Below, piece by piece: positions 1-5,284 of a stretch of 5,979 bases of DNA. The translations under genes and the position numbers were made by a program. The notes beneath the pieces are model-generated. The model had not been told where the DNA came from and did not search any database. It saw only the letters and a program-made list of their open reading frames with translations. Numbering within the stretch: position 1 is the first letter of the stretch; each line of letters starts with the position of its first letter. Where the stretch lies: assembly GCA_004356685.1 (NCBI GenBank), contig SMWS01000152.1, forward strand, positions 1 to 5,979, read 5' to 3'. Origin of the DNA: Deltaproteobacteria bacterium (GTDB taxonomy: Bacteria; Desulfobacterota_D; UBA1144; Nemesobacterales; N074bin48).

Positions 1-203
1 ATATTGAAGTGTACGATATATTTTGTGCAGAGTATTGTGGATTAAATCATTCTGCAATGCTGTCTAAAGTGGTTGTAATGAGTGAAGCGGATTTTGAAAA
101 TTGGCTTAATGCAGGTAATGATAATAAACCGGACAATAATGCAGAATTAAATGATAACGATGAAGACGAAACTGAATTATTTGAAAGTGAAAATCAAAAT
201 TAA
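1..203 (+). CDS. coxB: Cytochrome c oxidase subunit II, C-terminal end (partial)
   Basis: This is the 3' end of a gene whose start lies before the window; the first complete codon is at position 3. It encodes the end of the periplasmic cupredoxin domain of heme-copper oxidase subunit II, which accepts electrons from cytochrome c. The binuclear CuA site is directly visible: Cys (24-26), Glu (30-32), Cys (36-38), His (48-50) and Met (57-59), in the family order C-x-E-x-C-G-x-x-H-x-x-M. The GTG at 9-11 is an internal Val codon, not a start, because the conserved fold continues upstream of it. After the fold ends (FENWL) there is a tail of about 30 residues rich in Asn, Asp and Glu, which is unusual. 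The next gene, ctaB, begins 15 bases after the stop, so the two are probably cotranscribed. The family assignment is very secure. Confidence 0.93.
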   Translation, partial: IEVYDIFCAEYCGLNHSAMLSKVVVMSEADFENWLNAGNDNKPDNNAELNDNDEDETELFESENQN

Positions 204-218
204 TATCGTGTTCTCCTA

Positions 219-1082
219 TTGAAAGAAAAAATTAAAATATTGTTTGACCTTACGAAGATCAAAATTACAATATTCGTAACCTTAACAACGGCTGTTGGGT
301 TTATAGCTTTTGCAGCTGAGCTTAACAGTGCATTTGTTGATGTGGTTATTGGAATTCTCTTATTAGCTTGCGGTTCTGCTGTTATTAACCATATTCAGGA
401 ACGCCGCACCGATGCTTTAATGAAAAGGACAAAACAAAGACCAATACCATCCGGTAAAGTGTCTGTAAAATCGGCATCAATTTTGGCTGCAATTCTTCTT
501 ATCTCCGGTTCAGTTATTCTCTATTTTGGACCTGGTAAGTTGGCACTTGGGTTGGCACTATTGAACCTGATATGGTATAATGGTTTTTATACACCACTTA
601 AGAGAGTAAGTTCTTTTGCAATACTCCCTGGCTCGTTGGTGGGTGCTATTCCTCCTGTGGTTGGCTGGGTAGCTGCAGGCGGCGGTATATTTGATAAAGA
701 GATATTAATAATTTCTTTCTTCTTCTTCATCTGGCAGGTACCTCATTTTTGGTTATTGCTAATGTCACTTGATCAGCAATACAGGCAAGCCGGATTTCCA
801 ACAATTACAAAATATTTTAGCAGAAACCAGCTGTCAAGAATAATCTTTGTCTGGATGGTTGCAACTGTTGTTACAGGACTTTTAATACCGTTCTTCAATC
901 TTGTTGAATTTCCATTTGTTTATTACTCGCTTTTTATCGGCGGGGTTTGGTTAACCTGGAATGCATCAAAACTATTGAGCCGCGAGGTAGAAAATATTTC
1001 ATTCAAATTTGCTTTTAGAGATATAAACTTATTTGCCTTATTAGTAGTTGTAGTAATATCAATTGATAAACTAATTATCTAA
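219..1082 (+). CDS. ctaB: Heme O synthase (protoheme IX farnesyltransferase)
   Basis: This integral membrane UbiA-family prenyltransferase transfers a farnesyl group to heme b to make heme O, the precursor of heme A for heme-copper oxidases. The first Asp-rich region is recognisable at residues 57-75: N57, Q60, E61, D65, M68, R70, T71, R74 and P75. E61 stands where many members have Asp. Other family marks are the P-H-F-W segment just before the second motif and D185-QQY-RQAG-PT in the second motif. About eight or nine hydrophobic helices fill the 287 residues, a normal length for the family. The start is TTG at 219. A stop codon lies in frame at 201-203, and the first in-frame ATG would be residue 68, inside the active site, so a non-ATG start near 219 is needed. 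No clear Shine-Dalgarno sequence is visible. The gene sits between coxB and a cytochrome c gene, which fits its role in oxidase assembly. Confidence 0.93.
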   Translation: MKEKIKILFDLTKIKITIFVTLTTAVGFIAFAAELNSAFVDVVIGILLLACGSAVINHIQERRTDALMKRTKQRPIPSGKVSVKSASILAAILLISGSVILYFGPGKLALGLALLNLIWYNGFYTPLKRVSSFAILPGSLVGAIPPVVGWVAAGGGIFDKEILIISFFFFIWQVPHFWLLLMSLDQQYRQAGFPTITKYFSRNQLSRIIFVWMVATVVTGLLIPFFNLVEFPFVYYSLFIGGVWLTWNASKLLSREVENISFKFAFRDINLFALLVVVVISIDKLII

Positions 1083-1103
1083 ATTTTAATTATGAGAATA
1101 TAA

Positions 1104-2372
1104 ATGGAGTTTTTGAAAGACATAGCTTTACCCCAGTCTGCTGAACATATTCAGTTGCTGCACTATATGCTTATCCTGATACTGTTTTTATTCATTCCAT
1201 TTATCAGTGCAGTATTTGGCGGGACGGTTTTATCTGTTTATTACAAAAAGAAAGAAAAAATTGATCTTGATGAAAATTGCAGAAAGTTTTCCCAGGATAT
1301 AGTTGAACTCGTTACAATAAATAAAAACGTTGGATTTATTTTAGGGCTTGTACCTCTTTTAACTGCTATATTAATTTTCTCTCAATTATTTCAGTCGAGC
1401 GAAAATTCAAATTTAATTTATCTTGGTATTTCATTTATACTATTTGTCATCGCTTTTAATTTCGTTTACGATTATCGAAATTCATTTAAATATTTGGGCA
1501 ATGTTGATCTGAATTCAGGTAAAATTGGTATTGTTTTCCTTTTCTTTGCCCTTTGGTTTTTCTCAGCAGGTATGTCAGTCGCAGTATTTTATGATCACTG
1601 GAAGCCGGAAGGAATAATTAGTTCTCTTTTTAGTTCAATTGTTATAATAAGGTTTTTGTTCTTATTGGTTTCCGCATTTGCAATAACCGGCGGTGCAATA
1701 CTGTTCGGATTATTTTATCTCGATGGCGGAAAAGGAAAACTGGATAAAAATTACGGTGAGTTTGCGAAAGCAAAAGCACTAAAAATTACTTTTACAGCAA
1801 CTATAATTTTACCATTACTTTTTTTCGCTAACCTGATAATCATTCCGGGGACATCATTATCAGGCGGAGTATTTGCATATATTATTATCGGATTATTTTT
1901 ACTCTTCCTCGCTTATAATTTTTTGTATGTGATATTTGCCAGGTTCAGCACCAAATTTACTGCGTTATTATTTTTCAGTTTACTCTTTATGGTTCTAACC
2001 ATAATTATTAGTGATCAGTTGGTGATAAGTAATTCTACGAAAGTTTCTTCGGCAATTCTCGCTGTTCAGTACGATGAGATATTAGCAGATCTGAAAGGAG
2101 AAGGCGGTCCGGTGGAATTAAATGGGGAAGAAATTTACCAGGTCAGATGTGCCGCCTGCCATAAGTTTGATGTAAAACTTGTTGGTCCGCCGCACAACGA
2201 AGTTGTCCCAAAATATTTTGGTAAAGAAAAAGAGTTAATCGCTTATATTAGAAATCCCTCTAAAATCGATCCGAATTATCCACCTATGCCTAATCCTGGA
2301 TTAAAACCTAACGAGGTTAAAGCAGTTGTAGATTATGTTCTTTCCAGAGTTAAAGAAAACATGAATAAATAG
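1104..2372 (+). CDS. Eight-helix membrane protein with C-terminal cytochrome c domain
   Basis: This is a 422-residue membrane-anchored monoheme c-type cytochrome that probably moves electrons at the periplasmic face. Eight hydrophobic segments are seen at about residues 22-47, 75-96, 104-124, 141-163, 174-206, 228-249, 254-278 and 285-308. Lys/Arg-rich loops after segments 1, 3, 5 and 7 suggest that both ends face the periplasm. The C-terminal domain (about 325-422) carries the heme site C349-A-A-C352-H353 and a likely axial Met395 in a P-P-M-P-N-P context typical of class I cytochromes c. Segments 1-3 and 5-7 resemble each other (GG-[TA]-[VI]-L, then LD-x-N, then A-[FY]-N-F-x-Y), which indicates an internal duplication. 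The gene starts 21 bases after ctaB, so it is probably in the same operon and may donate electrons to CuA of the oxidase. I do not recognise a named family for the membrane part. No in-membrane His pair for heme b is evident. Confidence 0.85.
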   Translation: MEFLKDIALPQSAEHIQLLHYMLILILFLFIPFISAVFGGTVLSVYYKKKEKIDLDENCRKFSQDIVELVTINKNVGFILGLVPLLTAILIFSQLFQSSENSNLIYLGISFILFVIAFNFVYDYRNSFKYLGNVDLNSGKIGIVFLFFALWFFSAGMSVAVFYDHWKPEGIISSLFSSIVIIRFLFLLVSAFAITGGAILFGLFYLDGGKGKLDKNYGEFAKAKALKITFTATIILPLLFFANLIIIPGTSLSGGVFAYIIIGLFLLFLAYNFLYVIFARFSTKFTALLFFSLLFMVLTIIISDQLVISNSTKVSSAILAVQYDEILADLKGEGGPVELNGEEIYQVRCAACHKFDVKLVGPPHNEVVPKYFGKEKELIAYIRNPSKIDPNYPPMPNPGLKPNEVKAVVDYVLSRVKENMNK

Positions 2373-2437
2373 AACTGTAATTATCGGTAAATAGGACTTT
2401 ACTCATCAAAAAAAAACATTAATCCCTAACATCAAAG

Positions 2438-3469
2438 GTGAAAAAGTATTTGCAAAATTCTGATAAAAAATTTCCGGTTTATACGGAACTAGAACAAAAA
2501 ATTTCACCCGGCGTCTGGAAAGGAATTCAGTTCTTTGCTGTCGCTGTGGTAATTGCACTTTGCGTTTCATTATTTGTGTACTCGGATAGGACGTTATTTC
2601 TGTTCTGGCGGGTAATCATTCCCGTCCTTCCACTCGTTTTTTTATTAGCATTAGGTTTGTGGCGAAATATCTGTCCGTTAGCAACTCTTAACCAGATCAC
2701 GATTTCCTTTAAATTTAACCGTGATTTAAGCTTGCCAAAATGGCTTGATAAAAATTATTATTTAATTAGCATAAGCTTATTCTTGATCATTGTTCCAGCC
2801 CGCAAATTATTGTTCAATACCGATGGACCGGCACTTGCCTTATTCATACTGACTGTGGCTGCCCTTGCGTTTGTAATGGGTATTTTTTATAAAGGGAAAA
2901 GTGGTTTCTGTAATAGCATTTGCCCGGTTCTTCCGGTGGAACGCATTTATGGACAGACACCATTTTTTATGATACGAAATTCTCATTGTGAACAATGTGT
3001 TAGTTGCACTAAGAATTGTATAGATAACAATCCAAATGGTGCATACCTGGCTGATTTATATGATGATGATAGTTATTTCAAAGCTCCCCGTAAATTTTTT
3101 GCCGGTATGTTTCCGGGTTTTATTATAGCTTTTTACACCCTTCCCGATCCGCCGGCTATTTCTGCAATATCGATGTATCTGCAATTTGCCTTATTCAGTG
3201 TGGTTAGTGCAGGAATATTTTTCTTGATTGAATCCTTTATTAAAGCGACAACCAATAAACTAACCGGACTTTTTGGTGCTGCAGCATTGAATCTATACTA
3301 TTGGTTCAATGCTCCTTTAATGGCTGAATTGATTAGTACACCGCCTTCAATGTGGTTTATTTGGTCAGTACGGGTTATGGTTCTTCTCATTACAATTGCC
3401 TGGTTATTTCGTACATATAAAAAAGAACTATCATATAAAGAACACCTTTTGGAATTACAGAAGGTTTAA
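2438..3469 (+). CDS. Polytopic 4Fe-4S membrane protein, NapH/NosR/CcoG-like
   Basis: This 343-residue protein has about eight hydrophobic segments (roughly 28-48, 53-75, 106-126, 131-151, 219-235, 243-267, 275-292 and 304-324) around a central Fe-S region. The cluster motif is C184-x2-C187-x2-C190-x3-C194. A second family mark is C158-x3-C162-P at the end of a membrane segment. The matching first motif (RNIC79P) has only one Cys, with Trp75 at the place of the other. NapH and NosR have two ferredoxin clusters and two C-x3-C-P motifs, so this is a reduced version. Such proteins pass electrons across or along the membrane; CcoG reduces copper during cbb3 oxidase assembly. Its place behind coxB-ctaB suggests an electron-transfer or copper-handling job for the oxidase, but that is inference. 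The start is GTG at 2438, since an in-frame stop lies at 2420-2422. The AAAGG at 2434-2438 is too close to be a normal ribosome site. Confidence 0.8.
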   Translation: MKKYLQNSDKKFPVYTELEQKISPGVWKGIQFFAVAVVIALCVSLFVYSDRTLFLFWRVIIPVLPLVFLLALGLWRNICPLATLNQITISFKFNRDLSLPKWLDKNYYLISISLFLIIVPARKLLFNTDGPALALFILTVAALAFVMGIFYKGKSGFCNSICPVLPVERIYGQTPFFMIRNSHCEQCVSCTKNCIDNNPNGAYLADLYDDDSYFKAPRKFFAGMFPGFIIAFYTLPDPPAISAISMYLQFALFSVVSAGIFFLIESFIKATTNKLTGLFGAAALNLYYWFNAPLMAELISTPPSMWFIWSVRVMVLLITIAWLFRTYKKELSYKEHLLELQKV

Positions 3470-3549
3470 AATTTCTTCTGCTGTATCCAAACAATCCTCC
3501 AAATATTTTCAGGCTAACTGCTGGATATAACCATCAGCTTCTACAATCG

Positions 3550-3885
3550 TTAGCCCGAAACAACTGATTTTAATCTTTTCACTAAATACTTATTCAGACT
3601 TTCACCCTCATTTAACGCTTTAAGAGCAAGAGCTTGATGTAATTCCGGACCCGTACGTAAAACAAATTTTCCAGAATACTTTTTACTAGTAGGATGCGGT
3701 AATGGACGTTTGTCTTTTTTATAAATTTCGATCCACTCATTAAGAATTTTAGAAAGTTCTTGATAAACTTTCAATTCATCGTCACCATGACAGCATTTGC
3801 CAATCCATCCTGGAATTGACCCAACATAATAATTGTCTTCCGCTGACCATTCTACTATTTTTAAATATTTGTCTTTCTCTCTCAT
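3550..3885 (-). CDS. hicB: HicB-family antitoxin
   Basis: This is the antitoxin of a type II toxin-antitoxin pair; it binds and neutralises the HicA mRNA interferase and normally represses its own operon. The N-terminal half (residues about 8-62) has the HicB partial RNase H-like pattern: WSAEDNYYVGSIPG, then a C-C-H-G-D turn, then a helix ending in EWIEIYKKDKRPLP. Residues 70-108 look like a ribbon-helix-helix DNA-binding segment (SGKFVLRTGPELHQALALKA followed by SLNKYLVKRL). The ATG overlaps the hicA stop by four bases (ATGA at 3885-3882), which implies translational coupling. At 111 residues it is a normal length and appears intact. It ends tail-to-tail with the oxidase operon, 80 bases from that stop. 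Confidence 0.92.
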   Translation of the reverse strand: MREKDKYLKIVEWSAEDNYYVGSIPGWIGKCCHGDDELKVYQELSKILNEWIEIYKKDKRPLPHPTSKKYSGKFVLRTGPELHQALALKALNEGESLNKYLVKRLKSVVSG

Positions 3886-4076
3886 TTTGTTACTTCCTGA
3901 ATTTTTTGTTTAATTATTTTTTCTTGATAATGTTTGGCATCATCTCCAGGTTTTCCGGAAATTGTTAGAACTGCACCAGATGGGTGTATATAATTTCTAT
4001 GGCTTCCTTTACCACCACGATTGATAAAACCAGCTTTTTCTAAATCTTTAATCAATTCTCGTATTTTTCTTGGCAT
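3882..4076 (-). CDS. hicA: HicA-family mRNA interferase toxin
   Basis: This small toxin (64 residues) has the double-stranded-RNA-binding-like HicA fold and cleaves mRNA independently of the ribosome, halting translation when HicB is lost. The signature is clear: an N-terminal helix (IRELIKDLEKAGF), then G-G-K-G-S-H26-R-N-Y, where H26 is the catalytic His, then HPSG, a TISGKPGDD strand and turn, and a C-terminal helix with KIIKQKI. It comes first in the operon, before hicB, the classical hicAB order. The ATG at 4076-4074 lies only five bases after a good -10 element, so the transcript may have almost no 5' leader. There is no sign of inactivation: catalytic His and full length are both present. 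Confidence 0.93.
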   Translation of the reverse strand: MPRKIRELIKDLEKAGFINRGGKGSHRNYIHPSGAVLTISGKPGDDAKHYQEKIIKQKIQEVTK

Positions 4077-4110
4077 ACACTATAATACTAAAATGATACT
4101 ACTAAATCAA
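4077..4110 (-). promoter_or_regulatory. Putative sigma-70-type promoter of hicAB
   Basis: Read on the - strand, TTGATT (4110-4105) is followed by exactly 17 bases and then TATTAT (4087-4082), close to the TTGACA/TATAAT consensus with ideal spacing. Only AGTGT separates the -10 from the hicA ATG, so the expected start of transcription falls at or near the start codon. Within the spacer and -10 there is a repeated TAGTAT (4104-4088 region, once split as TAGTAGTAT), which could be part of a HicB operator. This is read from the sequence only. Confidence 0.45.
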
Positions 4111-4178
4111 TAAGGGAGTTGAAAATTATGAAGCAATTATCGGGCTAGCTAGGGTAGTGGTTGGTTTTACTTAAACTT

Positions 4179-4198
4179 CACCTAACTGAAGTTAGGTG
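4179..4198. repeat. Palindromic hairpin A of a REP-like pair
   Basis: An eight-base-pair stem, CACCTAAC (4179-4186) with GTTAGGTG (4191-4198), encloses a TGAA loop. A mutually exclusive hairpin is also possible: AACTTCA (4174-4180) with TGAAGTT (4187-4193). It lies between hicA and the hemerythrin gene and has no U-tract on either side, so it is not a standard terminator. Its right arm joins the left arm of hairpin B through an inverted repeat, GGTGTTAA (4195-4202) with TTAACACC (4210-4217). Confidence 0.7.
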
Positions 4199-4213
4199 TT
4201 AACATTATATTAA

Positions 4214-4233
4214 CACCCGACTTTAGTCGGGTG
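4214..4233. repeat. Palindromic hairpin B of a REP-like pair
   Basis: An eight-base-pair stem, CACCCGAC (4214-4221) with GTCGGGTG (4226-4233), encloses a TTTA loop. It matches hairpin A at the outer CACC/GGTG and the inner AC/GT. It differs at the fifth and sixth stem pairs, where T-A becomes C-G and A-T becomes G-C, so pairing is kept on both sides. The two units are 15 bases apart. A non-coding structured repeat, possibly of REP type and spread by a REP-associated transposase elsewhere in the genome, would explain this; no such transposase is in the window. Confidence 0.7.
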
Positions 4234-4249
4234 ACAAAGAGATGAATAT

Positions 4250-4280
4250 GAAAATAGAAAACGGTTTAACCAAACGACCG
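4250..4280 (-). terminator. Possible weak Rho-independent terminator of the hemerythrin gene
   Basis: On the - strand, starting about 25 bases after the hemerythrin stop, CGGT (4280-4277) can pair with ACCG (4265-4262). Two inner TT/AA pairs follow beyond a two-base bulge, with a five-base loop. The stem is followed by an interrupted T-run, TTTTCTATTTT (4261-4251). The position fits a transcript end, but the stem is short and bulged. Confidence 0.3.
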
Positions 4281-4304
4281 GACAAATTGAGTAAGTTAAA
4301 GAAA

Positions 4305-4964
4305 TTATATTGATGAACTTCCCATCTCTTTTAATTTTTCTTTTGAGATAAGTTTCATAGCAAGGGGAAAGAGTGTTTCATCCTCCCTGAAAATATGAAG
4401 CCGCATAGTTTCAACAATTGTTTTTCCCTGTTCATAAGCAAGTTCAAAAACAATTTCACGGGATTTTTTATCTTCTAATCTTGATCCCAATCCTAAAAAA
4501 TTTAAACACAAAGTACCAAGCTGCGCCACCTTAATGTGTTCATCCTCAATAATATCAACTGCAGTTTTGGGTTCATCTCCTTTACTATGTTCACCTGTTT
4601 GCAATAGCCTGCTGTGAAGGGTAGGAAATAATAGTTTCTCCTCTTTTTTATTATGTCCGGGAGTATTCTTATCAAGAAAAGAAAATAACTCATTAAATTT
4701 TTTATTAATTTCATCGTTAAAATTCCAGCCGTTTTTCTTCCAGCTAATCAATGCTGATTCAAAATTATCCAGAACTGTTGTGAACACCTTATGCTCATCC
4801 ATTAATTTTTGTAGAAATGGAGCCATATCTTTATAATCAATATGTTCGACTGTAGATGGAGCAAATGCTTCAGGAGGATTCATTGGAGACATCTCCTCAA
4901 TTTCAGTCTCTTTTTCTACAAATCTTTTCATAGGATCTTCTGAATTTAGATGTTTCTCATTCAT
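4305..4964 (-). CDS. Hemerythrin-like HHE cation-binding domain protein
   Basis: This is a soluble protein of 219 residues with the four-helix hemerythrin/HHE fold, which binds a non-heme di-iron centre; members bind O2, sense O2 or NO, or help iron-sulfur repair. Likely ligands are spaced as in the family: H58 (LMDEHKVF), H104 with E108 (HNKKEEKLLFP), H143 (EDEHIKV), and H190 with E194 (HIFREDETLFP). Residues 1-45 form a polar, Glu/Met/Pro-containing extension before the domain, with no signal peptide. Met12, Met25, Met28 and Met47 are other possible starts, and no Shine-Dalgarno sequence decides between them. The gene stands alone, 228 bases upstream of hicA and divergent from the TDT transporter gene. 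The exact role cannot be told from sequence; an oxygen or NO related task would suit a neighbour of an oxidase operon. Confidence 0.85.
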   Translation of the reverse strand: MNEKHLNSEDPMKRFVEKETEIEEMSPMNPPEAFAPSTVEHIDYKDMAPFLQKLMDEHKVFTTVLDNFESALISWKKNGWNFNDEINKKFNELFSFLDKNTPGHNKKEEKLLFPTLHSRLLQTGEHSKGDEPKTAVDIIEDEHIKVAQLGTLCLNFLGLGSRLEDKKSREIVFELAYEQGKTIVETMRLHIFREDETLFPLAMKLISKEKLKEMGSSSI

Positions 4965-5135
4965 ATAATAATCTTACTAATTTTATTATTAAGGATTTTT
5001 AACACACGCATTAGGTTTCGTATAAAATCACCACTTCAATATTAACATACAAAATAAAACGCAACAAAACCATAAAAAGCGCATACAGGTGTTGCAGAGG
5101 ATTGGCAGGCTAATTATCTTCCAAACCAGCCCCGT

Positions 5136-5152
5136 AAGCTGAAGTTCAGCTT
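5136..5152. repeat. Palindromic hairpin C (first of a second pair)
   Basis: AAGCTGA (5136-5142) pairs with TCAGCTT (5146-5152) around a three-base loop. A competing hairpin uses GCTGAA (5138-5143) with the second TTCAGC (5151-5156). It shares the 8-mer CTGAAGTT (5139-5146) with hairpin A (4186-4193), and like A it has two alternative folds. There is no T-run after it, so a terminator role is unlikely. Confidence 0.55.
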
Positions 5153-5174
5153 CAGCAAATGTATTTAGAACCTT

Positions 5175-5193
5175 CATCTTGGTGAACAAGATG
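5175..5193. repeat. Palindromic hairpin D (second of the second pair)
   Basis: CATCTTG (5175-5181) pairs perfectly with CAAGATG (5187-5193) around a GTGAA loop. It follows hairpin C after 22 bases, so the locus again has two neighbouring hairpins, as at 4179-4233. It lies about 90 bases before the transporter start and could instead act in that gene's leader. Confidence 0.55.
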
Positions 5194-5284
5194 TAGTATT
5201 AATATCTGATAGATAAAAATAAAATACTAATAATTTATTTTTTTGAATATCCCCTCTTTAATCACTAATTTATATCCATAAATT

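Larger units (their letters stand above)
4965..5284. other. Gene-free divergent intergenic region
   Basis: This stretch of 320 bases between the divergent hemerythrin and transporter genes has no convincing reading frame or tRNA. It is AT-rich at both ends, where the two promoters must lie. No hexamer pair is good enough to name. The middle (5098-5195) is less AT-rich and carries the two hairpins listed separately. Confidence 0.6.

Noticed and set aside
3470..3549. Bidirectional terminator between the oxidase operon and hicB
   Set aside because: Only stems of four to five base pairs (such as GCTG with CAGC) are available and no T-run follows them on either strand.
3551..4147. Inverted 8-mer TAGCCCGA (3551-3558) and TCGGGCTA (4140-4147) flanking hicAB
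   Set aside because: An inverted match of eight bases at this distance is within chance. One copy overlaps the hicB stop, and no target duplication or integrase supports mobility.
4114..4148. GGGAG followed by an ATG nine bases later on the + strand (4128)
   Set aside because: The frame closes after six codons (MKQLSG). No downstream + strand gene exists that a leader peptide could control.
4242..4313. 23-codon + strand frame (MNMKIENGLTKRPDKL...)
   Set aside because: It is very short, has no recognisable domain, overlaps the possible hemerythrin terminator and the end of that gene, and has no promoter in view.
4502..4714. 70-codon open frame on the - strand
   Set aside because: It lies wholly inside the hemerythrin-like gene in another frame and has no protein-like pattern, while the longer frame has all the family ligands.
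5095..5160. tRNA-like impression in a less AT-rich intergenic patch
   Set aside because: No acceptor stem, no T-loop consensus and no clover-leaf pairing could be drawn on either strand.
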